NCBI GenBank assembly: GCA_963721435.1
Contig: CAVRJC010000006.1
Coordinates: 1-64,000, forward strand
Reading direction: 5' to 3'
DNA from: CAVRJC01 sp963721435
GTDB taxonomy: Bacteria; Actinomycetota; Acidimicrobiia; IMCC26256; DASPTH01
Length of the DNA: 64,000 nucleotides
Under the pieces are notes generated by a model that saw only the letters and a program-made list of their open reading frames with translations, searched no databases and had not been told where the DNA came from. Positions 53,308-61,232 of this stretch are shown here, piece by piece (positions within the stretch are counted from its first letter, which is position 1; each line of letters opens with the position of its first letter). Made by a program: the position numbers and the translations under genes.

Positions 53308-54379
53308 ATGCCGGTGCCGATCGCGCGAGACGCGGCCACGACGCGCGGCGAGCTCACGAAGTGGCTCGCGCAGACATTGCCCGACGTCGACGACGTCGAG
53401 CTCACGCGTCTCGACTTCGGCGGCGCCAACGGGTACTCGAACGAGACCATCATCTTCGACGCCTCGTGGCGCGCCGCGGCCGGCGTCGAGCACGGCGAGT
53501 TCGTCGCGCGGGTCAAGCCCACCGGCTACTCGATCTTCCCCGACTACGACCTGCTCGATGCAGGCCCGGGTCATGGACATCCTCTCTCGGCGCACCGACT
53601 CGCCGGTCCCGCGCGTCATCGGCGCGGCCGATGAAGACGAGAGCCCGCTCGGCCAGCCGTTCTTCGTGATGGAGCGCATCAGCGGGTTGATCCCGGCCGA
53701 CCATCCTCCATACCCCCTGAAGGGCTGGCTCCACGACGCGACACCCGCGCAGCAGGCGAAGGTGTTCGACGGCGGGCTCGTCGAGCTGGCGAAGCTGCAC
53801 GCACTCGACTGGCGGGCGCTCGGCCTCGATTTCCTCGACCGCACCGAGTACGGCCCCGCCGGCATCGAGCAGCAGATCGCGATGGCCGGGCCGCTGTACG
53901 AGTGGGTGCTCGATGGCCGCACGATGCCGTTGCTCGACGACGCGTGGCAGTGGCTACAGGCGAACGTGCCCGACGACGAGCGCGTCGTCCTCAACTGGGG
54001 GGACTCGCGCCTCGGCAACCTCATGTACCGCGACTTCGTGCCGGTCGCGATCCTCGACTGGGAGATGGTCACCGTCGGCCCGGGTGATCTCGAGCTCGCG
54101 TGGTGGCTCGTGTTCAACCACTACTACACGTACGGCCGCAACCTGCCCGACCTCCCCGGGTTCCCGTCGGACGACGAGGCGATCGCGCGCTACGAGGAGC
54201 TGCGCGGCGAGCCGGTCCGGCACTTCGACTACTACCTGAAGCTCCAGGCGTTCCGCGCCGTGCTGCCGTTGCTGCGCCTGCGCGACATGATGGTCGAACG
54301 CGGCGTGCTCGATCCCGCCAGCGACAAGGCCCCAGACCTCGGTGGCTACGTCGTGCTCGAGAAGCTCATGGAGAGGTAG
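53308..54379 (+). CDS. APH-family phosphotransferase (ACAD10/11-, LvaA-like kinase), apparent frameshift
   Basis: The protein of about 356 residues has the APH kinase fold: ARVKP (ATP Lys region), GQPFFVMERISG (hinge), NWGDSRLGNLMYRD (catalytic Asp and Asn, normally HGDxRLGN) and ILDWEMVTVGPGDLELAWWL (metal DWE). Removing one base near 53557 joins FPDYDLL to MQARVMDIL. ATG 53308 has a strong AGGAGGT site. The next gene is an acyl-CoA dehydrogenase, the arrangement fused in ACAD10/11 and split in the levulinate LvaA/LvaC system, where the kinase phosphorylates a hydroxyacyl-CoA. That role is inferred. Confidence 0.87.
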
Positions 54380-54422
54380 CGGAGGCGTGCTCGGAGAGCG
54401 GGACGCCGAAGCGGACTCGACC
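54378..54422 (+). repeat. 45-nt conserved leader element, copy 2
   Basis: The segment matches 9196-9240 at 39 of 45 positions, ungapped. It begins at the kinase stop codon and lies 26 bases before the acyl-CoA dehydrogenase start. The shared core is CGTGCTCGGAGAGCGGGACG. Position relative to the start is nearly the same in both copies. Confidence 0.5.
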
Positions 54423-54448
54423 AAGAATGATGCAGAGGTGACCCAGCC

Positions 54449-55630
54449 ATGACGACGAGTCAGGAACTGCTCGGCGGCGAGCTCGCTGACGTACGCGACG
54501 CGGTGCACGAAGCGGCCCGTGGCGTCACCGAGCGCTACGGCCGCGCCTACTTCATCGACTGCGTGCACAGCCACAAGTTCCCCGAGGAGATGTGGGCCGC
54601 GATGGGGGAGCAGGGCCTGCTCGGGCTCGGCGTCCCCGAGGAGTACGGCGGGAGCGGCGGCGGCCTCGTCGAGGTCACCGCGGCGATGGAGGCGTTGTCG
54701 GCCGCAGGCGTGCCGATGGCCACCTTCCTGCTCACCGCGTTCGCGCGCGAGACGATCCTGCGCCACGGCAACGAGGAGCAAAAGGCGCGGTTCGTCGCGC
54801 CGACCGCGACGGGCGAGTCGCGCATGGCGTTCGCCATCACCGAGCCGAACGCGGGCACCAACTCGTGGCGGATCGAGACCACTGCGCTGCGCCAGGACGA
54901 CGGCAACTACCTGCTCAACGGCCAGAAGGTCTTCATCTCCGCAGCCGACTCGTCAGAGCACATGATGGTCGTGTGCCGCAGCACGAAGCTGGCGGAGGTC
55001 GAAGACCGGCGCGCGGGCATGGCCATCGTCGTCATCGACATGAACAGCCCGGGCATCGAGCTCCAGGCGCTCGACATCGCGGTCGAGATCGCCGACCAGC
55101 AGTTCGCAGTCTTCTTCACCGACGTCGAGGTGCCCGCCGAGAACGTCATCGGCGAGCCCGACCAGGCGTTCCGCTACATGTTCGACGCGCTGAACCCCGA
55201 GCGCGTGCTCACCGCGGCGTGGGGGATCGGCATCGGCGACTACGCGCTCGCCAAGGCCGTCGCCTACACGAAGGAACGCGCGCCGTTCGGCAAGCCCATC
55301 GGCTCGTACCAGGGCCTCCAGCACCCGATGGCGCGCGCCAAGGCCCGGCTCGATGCGGCCCGCGTGATGATGTACACCGCGGCGCGCTTGTTCGACGAGG
55401 GTGGCGACGCCGGCTATCTCGCCAACGCCGCGAAGCTGCTCGGGTCGGAAGCGGGCGTCGAGGCGTGCGACGTCGCGATCCAGGCGCACGGCGGGTACGC
55501 GTTCGACCGCGAGTTCGACGTCATGACGCTGTGGCCGCTCGCTCGTGTGCTGCGCAACATCCCGATCAACAACGAGATGATCCTGAACTACATCGGCGAG
55601 CACGTGCTCGGCTTGCCGCGCTCGTACTAG
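54449..55630 (+). CDS. Acyl-CoA dehydrogenase family protein (kinase partner)
   Basis: The 393-residue flavoprotein has LGLGVPEEYGGSGGG, MAFAITEPNAGTNSWR, LNGQKVFIS and KERAPFGKPIGSYQGLQHP. The C-terminus reads RNIPINNEMILNYIGEHVLGLPRSY in pieces typical of an actinobacterial subgroup without the MCAD-type Glu; Glu251 in LNPERVL is at the isovaleryl-CoA dehydrogenase base position. It sits behind the APH kinase gene. In ACAD10/11 and LvaC the dehydrogenase-fold partner removes the phosphate from a phosphoacyl-CoA, so this protein may do the same. Confidence 0.9.
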   Translation: MTTSQELLGGELADVRDAVHEAARGVTERYGRAYFIDCVHSHKFPEEMWAAMGEQGLLGLGVPEEYGGSGGGLVEVTAAMEALSAAGVPMATFLLTAFARETILRHGNEEQKARFVAPTATGESRMAFAITEPNAGTNSWRIETTALRQDDGNYLLNGQKVFISAADSSEHMMVVCRSTKLAEVEDRRAGMAIVVIDMNSPGIELQALDIAVEIADQQFAVFFTDVEVPAENVIGEPDQAFRYMFDALNPERVLTAAWGIGIGDYALAKAVAYTKERAPFGKPIGSYQGLQHPMARAKARLDAARVMMYTAARLFDEGGDAGYLANAAKLLGSEAGVEACDVAIQAHGGYAFDREFDVMTLWPLARVLRNIPINNEMILNYIGEHVLGLPRSY

Positions 55631-55668
55631 ACCGTCCGGTACTTCACGTCCGTCAGCAGGGGGGAACC

Positions 55669-56157
55669 ATGCCTGAAGAAAGGCCCGCAGACCAGAAGAA
55701 CGAGCCGTTCGACGAGCCGCCGTTCGAGGACATCGCAGGGGTGTCGCGCATGCACGTCGGCGGCATGAAGGTCACCGACGACGACATGGTGTGGGTCGGC
55801 GCGGGGATGAAGCAGCTGATGCTGCGCACCGTCGGCCGCAAGAGCGGCAGCGAGCACGAGGTCGCCCTCCCGTACTGGATCGACGAAGACGGCGAGCGCG
55901 TCGTGGTCGGCTCGTACGCAGGCAACGTGAAGCACCCCGCGTGGTACCTCAACCTCACCGACACCGCGAAGAACGGCGAGGTCTGGGTGAAGACGCAGAA
56001 GGCCGAGTTCTGGGCCGCGCCGAAGACGCTCGAAGGTGAGGAGCGCGCACGGGTGTGGGCCGAGCTCACGGCCGACCGTCCGTTCTACCTGGACTACCAG
56101 TCGCGGTGCGACCGCGAGCTCCCGCTCGTGAAGCTGGTGGAGGTGCGTCCGGCATGA
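55669..56157 (+). CDS. Deazaflavin (F420)-dependent nitroreductase-family protein
   Basis: The 162-residue protein has a charged N-terminal tail and the Ddn-type core LMLRTVGRKSGSEHEVALPYW and HPAWYLNLTDT. ATG 55669 follows AGGGGGGAA. Its stop overlaps the start of the next SDR (ATGA). It may reduce a quinone or enone intermediate with F420H2. Confidence 0.88.
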   Translation: MPEERPADQKNEPFDEPPFEDIAGVSRMHVGGMKVTDDDMVWVGAGMKQLMLRTVGRKSGSEHEVALPYWIDEDGERVVVGSYAGNVKHPAWYLNLTDTAKNGEVWVKTQKAEFWAAPKTLEGEERARVWAELTADRPFYLDYQSRCDRELPLVKLVEVRPA

Positions 56158-56951
56158 GGACCGTCGTGGTGACCGGTGGCGCGTCGGGCATGGGCGCGGC
56201 CACCACCAAGAAGCTGCGCGACGACGGCCAGCGCGTGATCACCGTCGACCTGCGCGACGCCGACGTCATCGCCGACCTCGGCACCCCCGAGGGACGCGAG
56301 CAGGCGATCGCCGACATCGCCGGGCTGTCCGACGGCAAGCTCGACGGCCTGGTCCCGTTCGCGGGCATGGCCGGGTTGCCCGGTCGTCCGGGCTCGCTGC
56401 TCGTGTCGATCAACTACTTCGGCGTCGTCACGCTGCTCGACGGCCTGCGGCCGTTGCTCGCGGCCGGCGATCAGGCCGCGGCCGTCGCCATCAGCTCGAA
56501 CTCGGTCACGTGTCAGCCCGGTGTTCCCGTCGAGCTCGTCGAGGCGTGCCTCGCCGGTGACGAGGCAGCGGCACGAGATCTGTGCGACTCGAAGTACGAC
56601 TCGATGCTCGCCTACCCGAGCACCAAGACCGCGCTGGCGCGGTGGGTGCGCGAGCACGCGGTGCAGCCCGACTGGATCGGGGCCGACATCTGCCTGAACG
56701 CGATCGCGCCGGGGCTCGTCGACACGCCGCTCGTCGCCGAAGGCCGGGCGCACCCCGAGATCGGCCCGTTGCTCGACGGCTTCCCGATCCCGGTCGGTCG
56801 CCCCGGTCGCCCGGAGGAGCTCGCCGGCCTCGTCGCGTACCTCCTCGGGCCCGACGCTCGCTTCTTCTGCGGCTCGCTGATCTTCTGCGACGGCGGCACC
56901 GACGCGCTCATCCACCCGCACGACCTGCCCGCGCTCTGGGAGCCGATCTGA
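56154..56951 (+). CDS. SDR oxidoreductase
   Basis: The 265-residue protein has TGGASGMG (cofactor loop), the catalytic Ser in ISSNSVT and Tyr154/Lys158 (YPSTK), plus SLIFCDGGTDA near the end. The shortened Asp-poor second strand (DLRDADVIADLG) and the pattern resemble the 3-alpha-hydroxysteroid dehydrogenase/carbonyl reductase group. It may interconvert a keto- and hydroxyacyl-CoA ahead of the kinase step, the role of LvaD in the levulinate pathway. Confidence 0.88.
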   Translation: MRTVVVTGGASGMGAATTKKLRDDGQRVITVDLRDADVIADLGTPEGREQAIADIAGLSDGKLDGLVPFAGMAGLPGRPGSLLVSINYFGVVTLLDGLRPLLAAGDQAAAVAISSNSVTCQPGVPVELVEACLAGDEAAARDLCDSKYDSMLAYPSTKTALARWVREHAVQPDWIGADICLNAIAPGLVDTPLVAEGRAHPEIGPLLDGFPIPVGRPGRPEELAGLVAYLLGPDARFFCGSLIFCDGGTDALIHPHDLPALWEPI

Positions 56952-56954
56952 TCC

Positions 56955-57728
56955 ATGGAGTACACAACCGTCCTCGTCGAGCACCGCGACGATCACGTCA
57001 CGACGATCACGCTCAACCGTCCCGACGTCATGAACTCGTTCAACCAGACCATGTGCGACGAGTTCAAGCACCTGTGGGAAGCGATCAAGTACGACGACGA
57101 CGTGCACGCGGTCGTGCTGCGGGCCGCGGGCGACCGCGCGTTCTGCACCGGGGTCGACGTGAAGGAAGGCCTCCCGGTTCCGGAGAACGAGTGGTCGTGG
57201 GAAGACCCCGGCATGTTCCTCGGGCCGCGGCAGAACCGGATGTGGAAGCCGGTCATCGCGGCGGTGCACGGCATGGCTGCCGGTGGCGCGCTCTACTTCC
57301 TCAACGAGTGCGACATCATCATCTGCTCCGAAGACGCAACGTTCTTCGACCCGCACGTGAACTTCGGCATGGTCGCGGCACTGGAGCCCATCGGCTTGTT
57401 CCGCCGTCTTCCGATGCAGGAGATCAGCCGCTTCGTGCTGCTCGGCAAGGACATCCGGATGACGGCCGAACGAGCAGTGCAGCTCGGCTTCGCCAGCGAG
57501 GTCATGCCCCGTGAGGAGCTGTGGCCGCGCGCGCACGAGCTCGCGGCGCTGATCGCGACCCGGTCGCCGGGCGCGATCCAGGGCACCATCCGCGCCCTGT
57601 GGGACGCCATCGACATGCCCCGCTATTCGGCGTATTCGGCCGGCGTGATGTATCCCTTGTACGGCAATCGGAGGGCCCAGGAGGAGATGCGACGCACCGG
57701 CGAGATCGATGCGTCACGGAAGGTCTGA
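56955..57728 (+). CDS. Crotonase (enoyl-CoA hydratase) family protein lacking both canonical Glu
   Basis: The 257-residue protein has TITLNRPDVMNSFNQ, the oxyanion segments DRAFCTGVDVKEG and HGMAAGGALYFLNECDIII, and a typical C-terminal helix. By eye alignment the two catalytic Glu of hydratase are replaced (Tyr in GGALYF, His in DPHVNFG). It may be an isomerase, hydrolase or another crotonase-type enzyme. It starts three bases after the SDR stop. Confidence 0.87.
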   Translation: MEYTTVLVEHRDDHVTTITLNRPDVMNSFNQTMCDEFKHLWEAIKYDDDVHAVVLRAAGDRAFCTGVDVKEGLPVPENEWSWEDPGMFLGPRQNRMWKPVIAAVHGMAAGGALYFLNECDIIICSEDATFFDPHVNFGMVAALEPIGLFRRLPMQEISRFVLLGKDIRMTAERAVQLGFASEVMPREELWPRAHELAALIATRSPGAIQGTIRALWDAIDMPRYSAYSAGVMYPLYGNRRAQEEMRRTGEIDASRKV

Positions 57729-57740
57729 GGACGCGGACGG

Positions 57741-58922
57741 ATGCCTGACGTCGAGCTGAGCGACGATCTGGAGCAGTGGCGGCGGGACGTCGCCACGTGG
57801 CTCGCCGACCACGTGGTCGGCGACTACGCGACGTTGAAGGGCCGAGGCGGCCCCGGCGACGAGGAGTACGGCTTCGACCTCCGCGTCGAGTGGGAGCGCG
57901 AGCTCGGCAAGGCCGGGTTCATCGGCCTCGGGTGGCCCACCGCGGCCGGCGGACGCGGCGCGTCGCTGATGCAGCAGGTGATCTGGTCGGAGGAGTACAC
58001 GCGCGCGCAGGCGCCGGTGCGGGTGAGTCACATCGCCGAGCACCTGCTCGCGCCCACCGTGATCGCGTTCGGCACGCCCGAGATGCAGGAGCGCTTCCTG
58101 CCACCGATCCTGCGCGGCGACGAGCGCTGGTGCCAGGGCTACAGCGAGCCCAACGCGGGCTCCGACCTCGCCAACGTGCAGACGAAGGCCGTCCTCGACG
58201 GCGACGAGTGGGTGATCAACGGGCAGAAGGTGTGGACGTCGCTCGCGCAGTGGGCGCAGTGGTGCTTCGTGATCGCGCGCACCGAGGCGGGCTCGCAACG
58301 GCACAAGGGCCTCTCCTTCCTGCTCGTGCCGATGGACCAGCCGGGCATCGAGATCCGCCCGATCATCCAGATCACCGGCGGCGGCGAGTTCAACGAGGTG
58401 TTCTTCACCGACGCACGCACGAGCGAGGATCTCGTGGTCGGCGAAGTCGGCGAGGGCTGGCGCGTCGCGATGGGCCTGCTCGGGTTCGAGCGCGGCGTGT
58501 CGACGCTCGCGCAGCAGCTCACGTACGAGCGCGAGCTCGCGGAGCTGATCGACATCGCGCGCGTGCGCGGCCGCCTCGAGGACCCCGTCATCCGTCAGCG
58601 GCTGGCCGACGCGTGGATCGGCGTGCGCATCATCCGCCTCAACGCGTTGCGGTCGATGGCAGAAGACGGCGTGCCCGGCGCGGAGTCGTCGATGTTCAAG
58701 CTGTTCTGGGCCACGTGGCACCGCGACCTCGGCAACCTCACGATGGACATCCTCGGCGCCGAGGGCATGATCGCCGAGGCGTTGCCGTACGAGCTCACGC
58801 GCGAGCAGAAGGCGTTCCTGTTCAGCCGCGCCGACACGATCTACGGCGGGTCGAATCAGATCCAGCGCAACGTGCTGGGCGAGCGCGTGCTCGGGCTGCC
58901 GCGCGAGCCGCAGCCGCAATAG
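57741..58922 (+). CDS. Acyl-CoA dehydrogenase family protein
   Basis: The 393-residue flavoenzyme has WCQGYSEPNAGSDLANVQT, INGQKVWTSLAQWAQ, GFERGVST (Glu250, IVD/ChsE-like base) and YGGSNQIQRNVLGERVLGLP. It is closely similar in layout to the large subunit at 5394 but has no adjacent small subunit. It is the sixth gene of the plus arm of the divergon and probably catalyses the desaturation step. Confidence 0.92.
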   Translation: MPDVELSDDLEQWRRDVATWLADHVVGDYATLKGRGGPGDEEYGFDLRVEWERELGKAGFIGLGWPTAAGGRGASLMQQVIWSEEYTRAQAPVRVSHIAEHLLAPTVIAFGTPEMQERFLPPILRGDERWCQGYSEPNAGSDLANVQTKAVLDGDEWVINGQKVWTSLAQWAQWCFVIARTEAGSQRHKGLSFLLVPMDQPGIEIRPIIQITGGGEFNEVFFTDARTSEDLVVGEVGEGWRVAMGLLGFERGVSTLAQQLTYERELAELIDIARVRGRLEDPVIRQRLADAWIGVRIIRLNALRSMAEDGVPGAESSMFKLFWATWHRDLGNLTMDILGAEGMIAEALPYELTREQKAFLFSRADTIYGGSNQIQRNVLGERVLGLPREPQPQ

Positions 58923-58937
58923 GGCACGCCTCCCGCA

Positions 58938-59835
58938 ATGGCACCGGGCCTCGCCGTCATCGCACCGTACGGCGACGGGCTCATCACGTCCGCGGGCTTC
59001 CTCCGCGACTTCGCAGGCACGATCGAGGAGTGCGGCGTCGATTCCGTGTGGACGGTCGAGCACGTGATCGTCGCCGACGGCTACGACCCGAAGTACCCGT
59101 ACTCGTCCGACGGGCGCATGCCGAGCGCGGCCGGTGTCGTGCCGATGCCCGACCCGCTCGAGCTGCTCGCGTTCTTCGCCGCGCTGACGACGAGACTCCG
59201 GTTCGGGACGGCTGTCGTCGTGGCCCCGCTGCACAGCCCGGCGGTGTTGGCGAAGCGGGCGGCGACGCTCGATCGGCTGTCGGATGGCCGTTTCGTGCTC
59301 GGGCTCGGCATCGGCTGGCAACGCGAGGAGTACGCCGCGGTCGGCGCCGCGTTCTCGGAGCGCGGGGCGCGGCTCGAGGAGTCGATCGCCGCGATGCGGG
59401 CGCTGTGGGCCGACTCGCCCGCGACGTTCGAAGGACGGTTCACGTCGTTCCGGGCCGTGCATTCGGAGCCGCACCCGATCAACGGCACCGTGCCGATCGT
59501 CCTCGGCGGCAACACCGACGCGGCGGTGACGCGCGCCGCGCGCGTGGGCGACGGCTGGTTCCCGTACGCGATCGGTGCCGAGGAGTTCGCGCAGCAGGCC
59601 GACGTGTTCCGCGCCGCCGCCGTCGACGCCGGACGCGCGGCAGCGCCTGCGATCACGGTGTGGCCGGGGAGCTTCGACCCGACGCGTGAACGCGAGCTCG
59701 ACTGGGTGCGTCGCTACGTCCACGCCGGCGCGTCGACGTTGGCCGTCCGCCTCCCGATCCGCACGCCTGTCCGACCTCGCCGGTGTCCCCGACTTCCTGG
59801 CGAGCTACCGCGACGAGGTGCTCGCCAAGCTCTGA
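58938..59835 (+). CDS. LLM-class F420-dependent oxidoreductase, apparent frameshift
   Basis: The luciferase-like barrel shows DSVWTVEHV, LRFGTAVVVAPLHSPAVLAKRAA in pieces, LSDGRFVLGLGIGWQREEY and PIVLGGNTDAAVTRAARVGDGWF, all typical of F420-dependent TIGR-type oxidoreductases. Near 59755-59767 one base must be removed to join VRLP to RLSDLAGVPDFLASYRDEV, the usual end, giving about 298 residues. It is the last gene of the plus arm and its stop abuts the convergent SnoaL-like gene. Confidence 0.87.
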
Positions 59836-60252
59836 TCAGATCGTGTCGCGGGACCAGAGCATGACGGCTTGGCGGTGGTGGATGCGCCAGGAGCCGTCGA
59901 TGCGGACGACGTCGTCGAGGTAGCGGATGCCGAGCACCATGTCGCCGCCTCCTTCGATCCCTTCGGCCTCCACCCGATTCAGCTGGTAGACGACGGCGTA
60001 GGTGTCGAGGCGGGCGGTGTCGGAGCCCTCGACGAAGTCGATCAACGGGTCACCCAGCACGTGCATGCTCTGCTCGAACACGCGCGGCGATGTGCGCGTC
60101 ATCTCCAGGTAATCGGGCACCGATGACGACCCCCGCGCGCCGTCGACGGATCCCGCGGGGTCGAACAGCGCGGTGAGCTCGTCGATGTCGCGAGCGTCGA
60201 TGGCGCGGGAGTAGCGCTGGTTGAGCGCGCGGAGCGCGTCGACGTCGCTCAC
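59836..60252 (-). CDS. SnoaL/NTF2-like protein (ketosteroid-isomerase fold)
   Basis: The 138-residue protein has ALNQRYSRAIDARDIDELTALFDP in pieces of the SnoaL_4 type, and the C-terminal WRIHHRQAVMLWSRD. Members act as dehydratases, cyclases or isomerases. GTG 60252 overlaps the cyclase-family stop (GTGA), so both are co-translated. Confidence 0.87.
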   Translation of the reverse strand: MSDVDALRALNQRYSRAIDARDIDELTALFDPAGSVDGARGSSSVPDYLEMTRTSPRVFEQSMHVLGDPLIDFVEGSDTARLDTYAVVYQLNRVEAEGIEGGGDMVLGIRYLDDVVRIDGSWRIHHRQAVMLWSRDTI

Positions 60253-61172
60253 AGCACGGCGAGGGGGTTGACCGGGCAGCCGGTGCCGCCCACGACACGC
60301 AACGGCGACAGCATGAACAGGAACTCCCAGCGGTTGCGCGCCGCGCACGCGGCGCCGAGCGCGCGCAGGGCCATGTTGTCGACGAGGTGGATGCCCATCC
60401 CCGCGATGCCGATCATGTGGATCGGGAACGGCCAGTTGGGGATGCCGAGACCCGGGATCGGGTCGGTGATGCCGTCGCTCCCGAGCACGGCGATCTCCCG
60501 CTCGCGCAGCCACGGGAGGCACTCCGCGTGCACGCCCGCGAGCCCCTGGAAGCCGACCGCGTCGTCGCGCGACTCGCGGCCGGTCGCGATCATGAGGATG
60601 TCGCCGGTGTCGACGGTGACTCCCTCCCGCGCTTCGGCGGCGGCGAGGTCGTCGAGCGTGATGGGGTCGCCGGGCTCGAGGTAGGGCACGCCGCGCAGGC
60701 CTGCGATGTCGAGCAGCACACCCCGGCCCACGATGCCGTCGGCGATCGTCATGACCGTGTTCGTCTTCGCGCCGACGCTGGTGACGTCGGACGGCGGGCG
60801 CCCGTTGTACATCTGGTTCTTCACGAACATGTGGCACAACGCGTCGACGTGGCTGATGCCCAGGCCGTGCACGTGGGCTCCGAGGAAGTCGCCGGTCCCC
60901 TGGTAGCCGGGGATGTCGTGGTGATCGAGGGCGTCACCCGACGTGGTCATGTGGTGCTGCACCGGATTGGGCATCTCCGGCGCGGGGTCGACCCCCAGGT
61001 TGCGGGCGAGGCTCACGGTCACGCCGTCACGCACGAGGGTCGCGGCATGCGCCCGGTGCGCCTCGGTGAGGTGATTGAGCGCACCTCGCTCGTCGTCGTC
61101 GCCCCACCGGCCCCAGTTGGAAAGGGTGGAGAAGAGGTTGTCGATGTCTTGTTCGGTCAGTTCTGCAGTCAT
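60249..61172 (-). CDS. Cyclase-family (kynurenine formamidase-like) metal hydrolase
   Basis: The 307-residue protein belongs to the cyclase family. HVHGLGISHVDALCHMF contains the HxGxxxD/H-type metal motif, and TGDILMIATGRE and GFQGLAGVHAECLPWL are conserved later. Family members hydrolyse formamides or open lactone and cyclic amide rings. It overlaps the SnoaL-like gene and is divergent to the D-aminoacylase-like gene at 61233. Confidence 0.88.
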   Translation of the reverse strand: MTAELTEQDIDNLFSTLSNWGRWGDDDERGALNHLTEAHRAHAATLVRDGVTVSLARNLGVDPAPEMPNPVQHHMTTSGDALDHHDIPGYQGTGDFLGAHVHGLGISHVDALCHMFVKNQMYNGRPPSDVTSVGAKTNTVMTIADGIVGRGVLLDIAGLRGVPYLEPGDPITLDDLAAAEAREGVTVDTGDILMIATGRESRDDAVGFQGLAGVHAECLPWLREREIAVLGSDGITDPIPGLGIPNWPFPIHMIGIAGMGIHLVDNMALRALGAACAARNRWEFLFMLSPLRVVGGTGCPVNPLAVL

Positions 61173-61232
61173 GACCGCAAACTAGAACAGTTGTGCGATG
61201 CTGGCAGGCGAGTCTGCAGTCGGAGGTGGCGT
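61173..61232. promoter_or_regulatory. Divergent promoter region
   Basis: The 60-bp gap holds the ribosome site GGAGG (61222-61226) for the plus gene and an imperfect dyad AACT-AGAAC-AGTT (61181-61193). The dyad is short and of uncertain meaning. Confidence 0.3.

Noticed and set aside
57714..59723. 669-codon frame on the minus strand
   Set aside because: Antisense of the acyl-CoA dehydrogenase and LLM genes.
61178..61195. KstR-like operator in the divergent gap before the D-aminoacylase-like gene
   Set aside because: Spacing AAC-A-GTT has one base where KstR sites need two, so the consensus is not met.
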